From Paralichthys olivaceus (Eukaryota; Chordata; Actinopteri; Pleuronectiformes; Paralichthyidae), in assembly GCF_024713975.1 (NCBI RefSeq), contig NC_091098.1:15238316-15302315 (forward strand): 64,000 nucleotides of DNA. Reading direction: 5' to 3'. A program made the translations under genes and the position numbers. The notes beneath the pieces were generated by a model. That model had not been told where the DNA came from. It made no database searches and saw nothing but the letters and a program-made list of their open reading frames with translations. Numbering within the stretch: the stretch's first letter is position 1; each line of letters opens with the position of its first letter. Positions 38,014 through 58,001 of the stretch are shown here, piece after piece.

Positions 38014-38240
38014 CACCTGTCAATCACATGGTGACGTGCCGCTCACGTTGATCCGTTGTGTGGTTTCGTGTTGACGTGGACATGATCGTGAGTCTGTAAA
38101 ATGAGGAGATGACAGAAGAGGAAGACTCAACATTTACATTCTTCAGCATCACAGGCTGAGCGGCCGGGGAAAGAGACGGCCTCTCATTGGCTGGGTGGCG
38201 GTGACGTACACAGGAAGCCGCCTCTCACCTCCTGAGATGC
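38014..38240 (-). promoter_or_regulatory. Putative c1galt1 promoter and 5' non-coding exon
   Basis: This is a short GC- and CpG-rich island in AT-rich surroundings. On the minus strand it carries a CCAAT box (CAGCCAATGA, plus strand 38183-38192), a TGACG/TACGTCAC CRE-like motif (38201-38208) and possible donors at 38013 (GACAG|GTGCGG) and 38047 (CAAC|GTGAGC). The coding exon at 35477 begins with an acceptor, so an upstream non-coding exon is required; this is the best location seen. Confidence 0.4.
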
Positions 38241-38706
38241 ATTAAATACAATTAGCTGATAACTTGAAGCGGATACTTTAGCTGTATCCATTTTGACCAC
38301 TAGGTGTCACTCTTACAAAGTAAAAAAAAATCACATCTCTAGCACAGCTACCTTATATGATCATGTATATGTTGATTCACCATGATTCATCAATTAATTT
38401 GGATGAATTAAATTAATACAAATAATATGGCAGGTTTTAATTCGATGGATGATTCCATTCCACAACTTGATATCTTAAATAAAAGGGTTAAAAAGGTGTC
38501 AAATGGCCCTGGCTCCTCAGGAGAAATGGTCATTTAAAATGAAATCATTTACAATCTTGACTGAGGCTGTCTCTGTACTTTGATTGGTCCAAAAACTGGA
38601 TAGATTTTTAAAAAATATTATCAGTGCCCATAAAATAATTTAACCAGTTAAACACAAGCATCTCTAAAATCTTACTTAATGAAACAGATCTGAGTGATGA
38701 TGCATA

Positions 38707-38840
38707 CCTCTACATAGAAGAGGATTAGGGCCACTGAATTCAACCCAGAGTCAGAATTCTGAGAATTCAGCCTGTAGATACGGAAGTCTGGAACTCACTT
38801 TTTTCCCACACTGGCCCTAAACCTCTTCCGTATCTACAGG
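38707..38840. repeat. Overlapping direct and inverted repeat cluster
   Basis: CCTGTAGATACGGAAG at 38771-38786 has a perfect reverse complement at 38825-38840. A diverged direct copy extended by GAGGATTAGGGCCACTG lies at about 38707-38735, and its inverted partner CACTGGCCCTAAACCTC is at about 38808-38824. The arms are therefore one inverted and two direct versions of the same roughly 30-bp unit. Confidence 0.75.
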
Positions 38841-39281
38841 ATGTGTGTATGACTTACATTATATTCAGGTCAATTTTATTTGCATAGCACCAAATCGTAA
38901 TATATTTTATCTCTTTTACACGACCTTAAAAATTATAGAGAACCCCAACAGCTCCCACAATGAGCGAACACTTTGGTGACAAAACATATTATTCAAATTA
39001 TATATATTTGCTCGAATAGTTCTGTCGTTTCTGAAGTTTGCTTGCATTGTTGTAAATGGTCAGAAGTTCATGTAAGTTTTGATAAGAATAAGCTATTGGA
39101 AGATCACACAATAGAGCACAGATACAGAAATAATAAAAATGCTGCTGATTGGTTTAATAAAACATTAAAACGATTAAATGATCTTAAGGTTTCAAATTCA
39201 ATGGCACCTGCGGCTGTATCCTGACTAAATTATCTTTCTGAACTGGTGGAACAAGTCAAACCACACTAGCAATGTATTGAC

Positions 39282-39422
39282 TTTATATACTAAACAGGAC
39301 TCGGCCATGCTGTTAAGCAGGTCTCAGCTTGTGTCGGCAGAGGAGTGGCACTCCGCCTCTCTCACTGTTAGTGCCTCGTTTGGCTTCAAGGAACACGGAT
39401 TATTAATTCTTCAACAACAACA
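39282..39422 (+). promoter_or_regulatory. Putative b4galnt1 core promoter and 5' non-coding exon
   Basis: A TATA-like CTTTATATAC at 39281-39290 is followed by a segment ending at AACAACA|GTAAGA (donor at 39423). The coding exon begins immediately after an acceptor (CATTCCAG) at 41200, so a non-coding first exon must exist. This is the nearest well-formed TATA-plus-donor arrangement; it is an inference. Confidence 0.35.
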
Positions 39423-39620
39423 GTAAGAATCCTGCTTTATCTCACTTCTGTCTCTCTTTTTTTCCACTTCTATGAAGTTTCATCATATTTTACTGGAGGA
39501 GTCCGTGTTGGAATTGGTTCTTAAGAGGCGTGCGCACTTTTTTTTTGGACTAAATATCTATCTGTCAAGTGTCTGAGCAGGGGCGGAACCAGTTTGGAGA
39601 AGCTACAAAAAAGTCAGTTT

Positions 39621-39682
39621 TGCAGAGCGTTGTGACAAAATACATGTATATTCTTACATGTATTTTGTCACAACGCTCTGCA
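39621..39682. repeat. Perfect 28-bp inverted repeat with 6-nt loop
   Basis: Arms 39621-39648 and 39655-39682 are exact reverse complements, with the loop TATTCT between them. The left arm starts TGCAGAGCGTTGTGAC. It lies in the putative first intron of b4galnt1 and belongs to no repeat family I recognise. Confidence 0.95.
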
Positions 39683-40142
39683 TGTTGTAAATAGTCTCGT
39701 CATATGACATGACGCAACTGGTAATATGATAAAACAGAGGAGAGGTTGCTGGCACTCTAAAGCGACCTGTACCTTAAATGCAGGTGGGACATTTTGTTTA
39801 ATACTTTCTAGAGCAAACAAAAATAAGCAGTGAAATTTAGAATACAAAAGTACAGCAGTGAATTAAATTAATCTGTCCCTGTAGTTATTATAAATCATCA
39901 TCTTACAGATAATAACTTAATTTTTGTAGCACTTATCTAAACAAGGTTAACAAGTGCTTCACAAAATACATGGTAAAAAAAAAATAGAAATAACACTGCG
40001 GCTAAAGCTAAATCTGACTGACTACTGGCTTGTATTGCAGTGCTATAAATACATGGCCTGCTCAGAAGATCAAACATTACCTCTATGCCTTTTTAAACCA
40101 AACACATACTGTCATAGGCAACAGAGTAAAAAGCTACCCCAT

Positions 40143-40535
40143 TTAAAGTTACAGTGTGTCTAATTTTGTGATATCTAGTGTTGAAATTGCATGTTGCAGC
40201 TGAACACCCCTCACCTCACCCTCTCCTTCCAAACATGAAAAATAAACTGTGGTAGCCTTTAATTGTCATACAAACTCAAAAGGTGTTTAGTTTGTCCAGT
40301 CTGGACTAATGTAAAAAACATGTTAAAAACATGGCGGCCTCCGTAGAGAGGGTCCCCTCGATGTAAATATAAAGTATTTGAATATAAAGTATTTGAATAT
40401 AAAGTATTTGAATATAAAGTATTTGAATATAAAGTATTTGAATATAAAGGGACTTTTCTGGTGTAAAGAAAACTACAATTCATACAATTTAGATGAAACG
40501 AACTCGTGAAATTAAATTAAATTTCAGCCAATAGT
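40143..40535 (+). mobile_element. ATGGCGGCCTCCGTA-type dispersed element, copy A
   Basis: It begins TTAAAGTTACAGTGTGTCTAA, continues with TGATATCTAGTGTTGAA and CACCCCTCACCTCACCC, and contains ATGGCGGCCTCCGTAGAGAG. Copy B is at 42399-42695. The family is a short non-autonomous element found widely in percomorph genomes. This copy carries an internal 15-bp tandem expansion at 40365-40450. Confidence 0.8.
40365..40450. repeat. 15-bp tandem repeat inside copy A
   Basis: About 5.7 units of AAAGTATTTGAATAT occur in tandem with almost no variation. Copy B of the same element has a single unit at the equivalent place (AAAGTATTTAAATGT). Confidence 0.92.
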
Positions 40536-41200
40536 TATTAATTTTCAATTCAGCCTCCATCTTCTTGTGCTGTTGTTCATCCCTTTGTAGTTGTGGATTC
40601 TTTGTTGTAACTGACTGGCGCCATTTTATTTTGCGTGCAGCTCTGATTTGCACATTGCTTGTTTCCTCTTGTGAAGCAGGTGTTGGGTCCTCAACCCTCC
40701 CCTGATTTCTATTGTGCAGACTTCTCTCTGTGGTTTGTGGCTTCACTGTTGTTGACTTCCATTGATCTGCATTTTGTATTGTTCCTCACCTCACCAAATG
40801 TTGAAGTAGGAAAGAGTAACACATAGCAGAGCCTGTACTGTACCATTTTGTTTTTTAAAGCCCTGGGATTGGAAATAAAAAAGTGTGAAATTCCCAAGTG
40901 TTTTTGAAGGACGGCTACTAACTTACATTTCTGCACCAATATGCTATAAATATTTTTTCCTAAGAATGCAATGTATATATCTTTGTCTTTCTTTATAACT
41001 TTGCCATTATTTGAGGTCTCTTCCTCTAACAATATTTTTGATTATTATGAATAATACAAGATTTGGTGATAACAACAATAATCAAACGTGTGAATTCATG
41101 GGGCATAATGCAATCAAACTCAGTTATGTTTAAACCAGCACTGACTGTCTATGCTGTTTGGCCCACATGTGTAACACTTTAGTATTAATCCTCATTCCAG

Positions 41201-49313
<8,113 letters not shown>

Positions 49314-49460
49314 AACTCCCATAGAGTCAATGATACAAACAACTGCAGCAACTATATCACACAAATTCAGTGCCTCCAGCTGCCAGACTGCACAGAACAG
49401 AACTCAGTCTGTATGTAAGTGTAGAAATGTATTTTTCAATGTGTATATATGAGTATGAGT

Positions 49461-49503
<43 letters not shown>
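49461..49503. repeat. (GT)n microsatellite
   Basis: A GT run of about 43 bp lies 150 bp after the b4galnt1 stop codon, probably inside its 3' UTR. Confidence 0.95.
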
Positions 49504-49506
<3 letters not shown>

Positions 49507-49661
49507 AAAATAAGTCAATATCGCAGTTTGGATATTCACCAAACTCGGTGAGAATACTACATGGGAGCGTATCTACGGATGATAAACGTACAGAGCTAAC
49601 AGTCAAGGTGAACAGAGATATGTTGCAAAAAAAACCACAAGCAAATAATAAGGCAACAGAG

Positions 49662-49667
49662 AATAAA
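49662..49667 (+). terminator. Candidate b4galnt1 poly(A) signal
   Basis: An AATAAA in AGAGAATAAAAGTAG about 350 bp after the stop codon is the first hexamer on this strand. Confidence 0.35.
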
Positions 49668-49799
49668 AGTAGAGGTGTCATTGAATATATAGATACAACA
49701 TAAAACTATATGGTGAATGCTCTGTATTTATGTGGTGGATTTTCAATGTATTGTTAACTGTGAGCTTTTATCCATTCCTAGGTGTCTTGTTGCCTTCAT

Positions 49800-49833
49800 G
49801 AATTCATACGTACATATATGTACGTATGAATTC
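49800..49833. repeat. Perfect 34-bp palindrome
   Basis: The 34 bases are identical to their own reverse complement with no spacer. They start and end with an EcoRI hexamer (GAATTC) and have TATATA-like alternating sequence at the centre (CATATATG). They lie about 490 bp downstream of the b4galnt1 stop. Confidence 0.97.
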
Positions 49834-50522
49834 TTACAAACATAAGCACTGATCCAGTAATCATTATTTAGGCGTATAAATAATGATTTTGCAAACTTGG
49901 TGTCAAGATGTCATGAATGGGGCAGGAGGGTTTTCTGTGCTGCTGCTCGCTGGAATATTTATGATTTATTTACTTAAGATCATCTTGCTGCTTTGTAAAT
50001 GTAGTAGTGTGTTCATTTTTCACCAGTCACAAATGTATGAGTTCAGTAAATATTTTCATGCATATGAAATATAAAATCATTTTCTCCATATCCAGACACT
50101 GTACCTATAATAATAAGGCTTCCTTTTTGCAGCTTTGATTTAAAACTTGTTACACTTGAATTTCCAACCATCAGGTATTCTTTCCGACCACTGTTTAATA
50201 CTTTTTTTGAGACTCAAAAATATTGAGTGTGCATTTTCTTTGTTCTGAAGAAACAACTGCCCCCTGTAACCAATTGTGTGAAAAGTTGTTCAAGTCAAGA
50301 CAACAATAGTAAATGTTTGATTGCACATTGTTCCATTAAATATCTGACAATGCACTTTGACTTGAGTATTGACGATTTGAGTTTGTAACTTGGTGACAGT
50401 GACGTTACCTCAGGGTAAAGGACTTGCCATTCCACCATTTCACCACAAGATGGAAACAAAAGACCAAACAAAAATATCTCTAGATGAGTCACTTCTTGTA
50501 CTGTTGCCTAAATAAGTACTGG

Positions 50523-50548
50523 TAGGAGGAGGAGGAGGAGGAGGAGTA
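50523..50548. repeat. (GGA)n microsatellite
   Basis: This is about eight GGA triplets in tandem. Confidence 0.9.
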
Positions 50549-50849
50549 GAGGTATAGTAATAGTAGTTGTAGTAACATTTGAAACTATTAATGAGCAGTG
50601 TTAACAGTCTGCTCCACCACATCTTTGTGTTGCTTTTTCCACATAAGTAACAGAAACAACTTGATGTCATAAAATCTATTAAAAAACATTGCTCCTCTTT
50701 GTTTGACGTCACAGGCACTGTGAAAGAAGTGTTATTTCCTTTCTTTCATTTGAATATGTTGATTTCTCCATTTGAACAGCCTTGTATGGGAACACATTTT
50801 CATAGGTAAATCAAAGCTTGTCATTAGATTGCTGACCTCCTTGGAGTCA

Positions 50850-50850
<1 letters not shown>

Positions 50851-50906
<56 letters not shown>
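50851..50906. repeat. (GT)n microsatellite
   Basis: This is an uninterrupted GT run of about 56 bp. Confidence 0.95.
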
Positions 50907-50908
<2 letters not shown>

Positions 50909-52119
50909 GTAGGTCTGCCGGTAGAATCTGGCGTGGTAAACATTTGGCCAGAGCCTTGTATACCATGTTTTAATTGAAGTGGACTACTTCCTGCCAATTA
51001 GTGAAACACTCCTTGAGCTTTAAAGGGAAAACCCAAAGGGTGCAGTGTCTAGAGGCCTCTTTGAAATATGGAAAAAAATAATAACTTGGCTATCCAACAT
51101 CAAGCAAGGAAATAATTAGTTTTTTTTCTTCTTTTTTTGTCCTGGTTTTGAGCTCACACTACATATACTTTTATCAGGTCAAGGTATCAGGTCTCAGATG
51201 AGGAGCAGCGGAGGGGAAAGCTGTGTTTGTTGAACAGCAGAGGGCAGCATGGTGGTAAAACATATCTCCAATGTGATGTGATGACATTTACATCTGGTAA
51301 AAGATTCATGTTGCATGATGAATAAAGCAGAATGCTCCAGGACAAATAGCCTGGTCTTAATTCCCCAATTTCATTATTTTCTGTTGCACAACTTCCCTCT
51401 GTCTTTGTTGTCATATGAATCCTGTATTTTTTTCATGAAGTCTCAGTGCAGATATGCAGGTAAGCTGCACTTCACCAAATACAAAGACTGCTCTTCTTCT
51501 CTCTCCAATATCTGACAGACTGGCATGCTTCACATTCCACACTTTCTTTCCTCCTCAGATGTATCCATATTTAATAACCATGCTCATCCAAATATTGTAG
51601 ACACTTATAACCCAGTTCTCTTTGATATTTAATAAATTTAGTTTGTAATCACTACAAACTTCTTCTTCTTTTAGATACATTTATTGTCAAAACAGCCCCT
51701 GCTTGTCACAGTTGCTGACAAATACAAAATCAGTCACCAAGTATTTAGTGCAGGAGTTAAAAGCCAGAATGTTTTTAAGGCTGTATTTGATGCTGTTTAA
51801 TGTACATATTTGCATATTCAACCACATATTTATAAAAAAAAAAACAAGATATAAATATACAAACTATTTAAACAAAATGTTCAGTGCACTTCATGTATAT
51901 TTATCCATATTGCAAAAGACAACAGAAACACAACAGAAACTAAATAAATATCTCTATTGTAGTGTTCCAGCATGTATGACAATAAAAAACACACAGCAAC
52001 AAACAACTGATATCCGTCACATATAAGTACAAAATATTGGATTTCTCAGATGTGTTTATACTGAATATATGATTGTATGTTGTTTCTGCGGCATTGACAG
52101 CTCTCTGAATGTGTGACTG

Positions 52120-52125
52120 TTTATT
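52120..52125 (-). terminator. Candidate slc26a10 poly(A) signal
   Basis: The plus-strand TTTATT corresponds to AATAAA on the gene strand, about 170 bp after the stop codon. Confidence 0.4.
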
Positions 52126-52292
52126 AGATTAAAGTGTGACACGGTGTAGTCTTATGGAAACTAGTTAACACTGTAATATATTTATAATTTTAATTCATGA
52201 CATAGTGCTACAACAGGCTACACTGGAGACTCAGCAGGTAAAACAAATTGTCGCCCTCCATTAGAAGGATGGTTCATCTGCGTCGTCGTGCC

Positions 52293-55200
52293 TCATACCC
52301 AAACAGTTGTGGTGTTCTCTGGAGGTTTTTCCTACAGTAAACAACATCATGATTCCTTAACAACAATCTAAGCAAATAAGTATATTGTATATTTGTGTAT
52401 ATGTGTGCTTTCTATCTTACCTTCTGCTGCTGAATATACATCACAGCATCATGAACTGTGACGAAAATATGTTGAGGATTTATGTAGTTCATTAGACCGC
52501 TGGATGTTAGGATCTTTAAGACACTTTCTACGGGGGACAGAAATCCCGGATCAATACTCAATCATGCAGGTGAAGTCTGACAAATGTATTCTGTATATAA
52601 ATATCATCCTTACCATTGCAATTGGCCAAATATACATGAACCCCAACTTTCTGGCATTCAGTGCACATCTGCAAAAGCAACCAATCATGTAGACACAATG
52701 AAAAAACGTCGTGGAGAAAAGCCTATAAAGTGTAGTTGACACCATGTCATGCTTTATCAGGCTCACCTGTGTGAAGAGTCTTGCTCCAGCAACATCAACG
52801 AATATCACGCTGCTGCAATCGATTAACACTGCCTGGACGTCACTCTGAGACGTTTCTGCAGGACAAAACATAAATTCTAGCTTTCCTTAAAATGATCTGC
52901 AGCACAGGAGTAATCACAAGAAAATACAGGTAATCTGATGAAATGCAGAATTAGAAATGCTGGTAAATATAGTGATCGTTTTTGGAACCTTATTTAGTTA
53001 AATATGTTAATGGTACATATTTTTTTTCGTGCACACAGGCCACAATAAAGTCATTACTAACCTGATTTGAAGAAGTCGTTTTCTGAGGAAAACGATGTGT
53101 TTGCGATGCCTCTTTCCTATAGAACAATAGAGGAGGGAGAACAATAAGAAATTTATATTGAATTATATTTTACAGTGTGTTTGGTCTGAGCTGTGGCAGT
53201 GATTACAGTAGAGTACCACGGTGTTGATGGTGGCCTCTCTCTCCCGTTTCTCCAGGGCTTTCCTGGCCTTCTCCCAGCTGTGGATCTTCTCTGGCGTCAG
53301 GCCCAGCAACCTGCTCATCTCCTCCCTGAAGAAGCTACGGTTGCCATAGTAAATCGGCCCATTGTAAGTGAGAATCTTCACTCCAGGCACCTCGTAGCAC
53401 TGCAAAGAAACCAGCACGAGCTCATGATCTACTTTCTGAAATTATGAACATTGTATTTAAGTTGAATAAGAAATTCCAAATTCATGGGCCTTCGAAATTA
53501 CAGTAACTGTATTTAAACTTTCTTGAAGTGGAGGGTTTACTTGCTCATACTGCATGGAATAATGCTCAGAGAGCAGCTGGAGTACGTTCTCACCTTGCTG
53601 TGTTTCTCCAGAGGTCTGTAAATTTCTGTGTTGCTGGCTCGGCCAAGTACTGAACAACCAGCCCTGTGGAATCATGGGTAACACATTATGAAACGTGATC
53701 TACTTAGACTGACAGACAAGATGTGTCTGATGAGAAACATCTAAATAGATTCATATCATTGTCTTTGTGGGGTTTTAATATCTCAATAACAGATGCAGAT
53801 GCGTGTGCTCTCAGTTCAGGTCTCGTGTCTCTCAGATATACATCATGTACATGTACGTTTGGCAAAGGTACAAGCTGGACTGTAACTTAATATTGATATT
53901 GTGCAGAGGGAATGACATTGTACCTTTGTGTGCGACAGATGACAGTCATCATGGAGAAAACCACTCCAATGGCTAAACCAAGATCCACATTTAGCACCAC
54001 GACAGACAGCCAGGTTACCAACCAGACCATCTGCACAAAAACAGGACCATTAAAACATATCGTCATGTCAGGTTGCAATAATTATAACATCAGTCAGGCT
54101 GAGAAGAGGAGGATGAAGATGATTTATTCATTTACTAGAGGGGCATTTATTTCAAATAGCCTTGCAAGTTAATGTTTGAATATACATGCATCATCAGTTT
54201 GTGACCGGATGCTAAACTGCAGCTCATGCAAACCGTATAAAATCCCTCGATAGCAGCAAACAGAAATGTTTCAAATAATCACAAGAATGAAATTGATGTG
54301 TGTCCATCTGCCATTTAAACTATGAATTACAGAGGGTAAAAAGCTGCTGAAAGGAATAATGTTTCACTCAAGATAGAATGCATTAAATACAGTTTTTAAT
54401 GTTTTCGATTTTTTACATGTTCTACTTTGTCAAGTTACTGTTAAAACCAATAAACTGCACTGGATCAGTATAATTAACCATCTTGCCTCCACGCTCTTGT
54501 GTTTTACTCCAATGCATGGTGAACCCATTGCAGAAAACCTTCATATCTCTCTTATAGTGCTGATAAATAGTCTTACGAAATCCATCTTGCTGATCCTCCA
54601 CAGCTCAGGTAAGTCCTGGAACTGCAGAAACATCTGCCTGAGGCTGGTGACGTTGATGCATGCCAAGACTGCCTGAGCAGAGAGAGATAAAGGATGTGGT
54701 GAGTGAACGTTCCCTCGCTTGTCCTCTGTCCCATGTTTGTTAGAGACACAAACACATAAAATGCACCTTGGGTAGGAAGTAGAACAGAGGTCCAATCAGC
54801 AGCAGGACAATCAGAACGACCAGACTGGTGAACAAGCCAGAGAGCTGCAGGAAAACACACACACACACATGTCTGAATATCTGTGTGACAATCTTTGCTC
54901 CTCATTAGCTGCATTTTCTTTTGCAAGATAAAAGTTTAATAAATGAGCAGTTAAAAAACTTGAATATACATTTAATATTAAGGTTTTATTCAATTTCAAG
55001 TTGACATTAAACTGTTTTATAGATTATAAATATAAGGTACACTGAGATATTAATGATCGAACAATGATTGGAAATCAGCATTTGTATTTCTCTGTTTAGC
55101 ATTAGGATGAATTTGATGATAACAATTAAATGTGCAAGACTAATCTGCTGCTGTTTTTAAAGGTTATGTAATCATCTAAATATAGTGTCTGTTCTTATTT

Positions 55201-57963
55201 TAACTGATCGTTCAATCAGTTTAGTGATAGCAACACATTCAAATGACTATATATATATATATATATATATGACATAATCAGTATAATATGCACAGAAGTT
55301 CCTGTATATCATGTGCACTACCTGTGTGTATCCTCCAGCACTCTCCAGTATGTTAGTGGTGGCTAGAGTGGCCGAGCTGGGGAAGCAGGTGAAAAACGAG
55401 GACACTGTGTTGGAGATGCCGTGAGCCAGCAGCTCCTGAAACCACACACAGGTTCAACACAGAGAGTTAACAGATTGGTGAGATTTCAACCAGCGGCTGT
55501 TTCTTCCCATTGTCATACTTTACCTGGTTGGGATGGATAGAGTATCCATGTTTATCAGCGTAAATCATGGCCAGCGAAACCGACACGGCATAACCAACAA
55601 ATGTTATAGCTACTGTGTCTCCAGCAATGTCAGGTAAAGTGTGCAAGGCAGGCATCCGTGGCCGTGGAAATCTGAGGAAGAGAGAATCAAAAGTCAGTTA
55701 AAGGTTAAAATGTCCTTATTCAATATCTCCTTATACATAATGCACAGTATACATCCTCATCCAGTTATAAGTACTTTTTTCTACCCATGAAAGATGTATA
55801 TAACGTACTGTATTTTTTATTCCATTTATTTAGTTTTATGGCCTGTTCCCTATTCTATTTCATACTTTCACATGTTCTCTTGTCTACCTCATTTTCATTA
55901 TCTGCTGCTGTATCAAGTGAACTCCTCATTTATCTTATCTTATCTTGTCTTGTCTTAATTAGTATTTTACAAATTGAAAAAGAAACCTACCCAGCTGGGA
56001 TGTGACCAACTATTTCGATGTTGTAAGACGAGTCCAGTGAGGAGGCATAGGCCACACCTGTAGCAACAATCACCTGAAGAGTGAAGGATAAAAAAACCCT
56101 TATAATCTCTTACTTTCACAGTAAATATAATTTCTACATTCACACAGCCACTTCACTAACCGTGAGAATCTCCACAGGAATGGGTGTACGCAGGCGGTGC
56201 CGGTAACGCATGTTGATCTCCTTAACTGGGACCAGGACGGCCAAACACATCAGGGAGATGAGCAGCTCAGCCATGTTGGTGTGAGGCAGGTTCTCCATCA
56301 CTGACGCTAACGTCTGAACACACAAGTTTGTGAGCTGTGAGAAAACAGACAACCTGTTGGACTAAAGCATTGAGGCCTTGTTGTGAGGCACTGCTTACCT
56401 TGAAGAGGGAGAAGGTCCCAGTGTGGCGAGGGAGCCGCAGGCCCAGCATGCTTTGCAGCTGTGAGATGGTGACATGGAAGGCAGCAGCACTAGTGAAAGC
56501 CTTAACGATTGGCTCTGACAGATAAGTGGACAGGAAGCCCAGCTGAAGCCCACACATGCAGAGCTGTGACATAAGACATCAACAAAGCATCATGAGCTGT
56601 GTAACAGTGGGACTGTTTTTACTTACAGATAAATCAGAAAACCCAATTGTATTATTATTCCATTTGGTGTCCTCTGGACTTTGTGCGTCTGCCTTTACCA
56701 TGATAATCCCTGAGAGGAGTGCTACGGCCGAGGCCACTCCAATTCTCTGGGCCTCGAAGTCAGACGCTTCAGACGCAGTGGAGTTCAGAGGACTGGGAAC
56801 CAGCTGCTCCACCACGGAGCCAGTCATCAGACTCACCACAGCAAAGGTACCTGAGAGAGGATCCATCATCTCAGACAAAGACATCACACACAATGCTGTA
56901 TAAAACAATGTTTTTCTAAAGTAAACAACAGATGTTATGTGGGCATGAGTTTTACCTGTGGACACATGGCGACCTGTGCCAAAAAACATATAGAGGATCA
57001 CAGGGAAGAAGGAGGTGTAGAGGCCGAATATTGGTGCCACTGACGTGAGTAAAGCAAAAGCCATGCCTGTTCAGTGAGGGACATTTAAAAGAAGAGTTAC
57101 CAATAAACACACACTTTTTTCACTTCATCCACATTCATAAATTAAATCTGTCCCTTTGTGGGATCATCATGCAAAATGATGTGGACATAGGATAATAAAT
57201 AATAAGCCAGTATTTATCTGCACTAATTAATTGAATGGACATTGTTGTAATTTCATTACATATATTTAATTTCTATTCGTGCAGTTCAATGGCAAATTAG
57301 TCCAGTTACACTGTATATATTTTATATTTATATTGCATAGCCCATATTCTGTTTACACTATACATATTATTTCTATTCTATATAGAGTTTTATATGTCTT
57401 TGTGTTTATATTAGATGTTTACTTATTTTTAGGTTTACTGATCTGCATTGTGGGATTAAAAAGGGATTATTTGATTTGATCTGACATATCATTATTAATA
57501 TTAATATTGCTTTTGGTGTAAAATATTGGCTAAATTGATTCTAAAATTAAATATTACATGTATACAGTAATACAATATTTGGATCATATTTAATTTAGTT
57601 ACCTATTAATTAATAATTCAATGAATCCATAGATTTGTCTCTCTCCTGTGTGTGAATGGTCGTTGACTCACCCTGGGGGATGTGAAGAATACCCACAGTC
57701 AGTCCCGCCACAGTATCTCCTAAGATCCACTTCCGGAGCCTGTACCTCGGCAGCCACCTGAATATGGGGACTCTCTCCCTCAGCAGGTGGAGCCAGGCCC
57801 GCCTCGAGCACCTGCACCTCCCGGCCAGCTTCTCCCGGAGCCGCACACTTCCATCCGCGCTGTCCTCGGAGCCGTAGGCCTGTTGGAAGCGGTCCTCCGT
57901 GTAAATGTTCCTGTACACGGCCACAGACGCGCTCATCTTGTCCCTGCTGGGGTGGAGGCTCAT
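52293..57963 (-). CDS. slc26a10: SLC26A10-type anion transporter (SLC26/SulP family)
   Basis: Eighteen coding exons on the minus strand: 57963-57672, 57066-56956, 56850-56699, 56563-56399, 56334-56161, 56073-55991, 55671-55524, 55435-55322, 54844-54767, 54672-54577, 54030-53924, 53663-53594, 53399-53217, 53116-53062, 52855-52767, 52668-52614, 52527-52421 and 52331-52293. They total 2118 nt, 705 aa, with every junction in phase. The family makes dimeric plasma-membrane anion exchangers or channels. Residues 70-97 carry the SLC26 entry motif ([18 protein letters not shown]). Residues 98-500 hold the multipass core ([54 protein letters not shown]). Residues 531-690 form a STAS domain ([38 protein letters not shown]). 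The C-terminus is TTVWV, hydrophobic enough for a class II PDZ ligand. The A10 identity rests on adjacency to b4galnt1, as in human. The next in-frame ATG at 57936 is an alternative start. Confidence 0.93.
55249..55270. repeat. (AT)n microsatellite in slc26a10
   Basis: A short AT run lies in the intron after slc26a10 exon 8. Confidence 0.9.
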
Positions 57964-57988
57964 GCTGTGGAGTCAGTGGAGTCTGTGA

Positions 57989-58001
57989 TTATAAATATAT
58001 A
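57989..58001 (-). promoter_or_regulatory. TATA-like element upstream of slc26a10
   Basis: The minus strand reads TATATATTTATAA ending about 26 bp before the ATG. If it is a TATA box, transcription would begin within a few bases of the ATG, giving a very short leader or pointing to the internal ATG at 57936 as the main start. It could also be an intronic or chance sequence. Confidence 0.3.

Larger units (their letters stand above)
49314..52119. other. Intergenic interval between convergent b4galnt1 and slc26a10
   Basis: It probably contains the b4galnt1 3' UTR. Candidate AATAAA signals are at 49662-49667 and 51323-51328. It also holds GT runs at 49461-49503 and 50851-50906, a GGA run at 50523-50548 and a perfect palindrome at 49800-49833. 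No coding exon was seen. Confidence 0.6.

Noticed and set aside
37723..38034. Open frames through the GT microsatellites (also 43537-44013, 49449-49703, 8649-9083)
   Set aside because: Dinucleotide repeats are open in several frames; the translated Cys-Val or Thr-His runs are artefacts.
39621..39682. Perfect hairpins as microRNA precursors
   Set aside because: The stems are perfectly paired, have very short loops and stop abruptly without the bulged extension of a typical pre-miRNA. No known mature microRNA was recognised in the arms. Small-RNA data would be needed.
40365..40450. Regular 15-bp repeats as a CRISPR array
   Set aside because: There are no unique spacers between units, and the organism is a vertebrate. 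It is a simple tandem expansion inside a dispersed element.
53207..53216. A later donor (TACT|GTAATC) for slc26a10 exon 13
   Set aside because: It shifts the phase and creates a stop codon at the junction with the next exon. The GTG|GTACTC donor keeps the frame.
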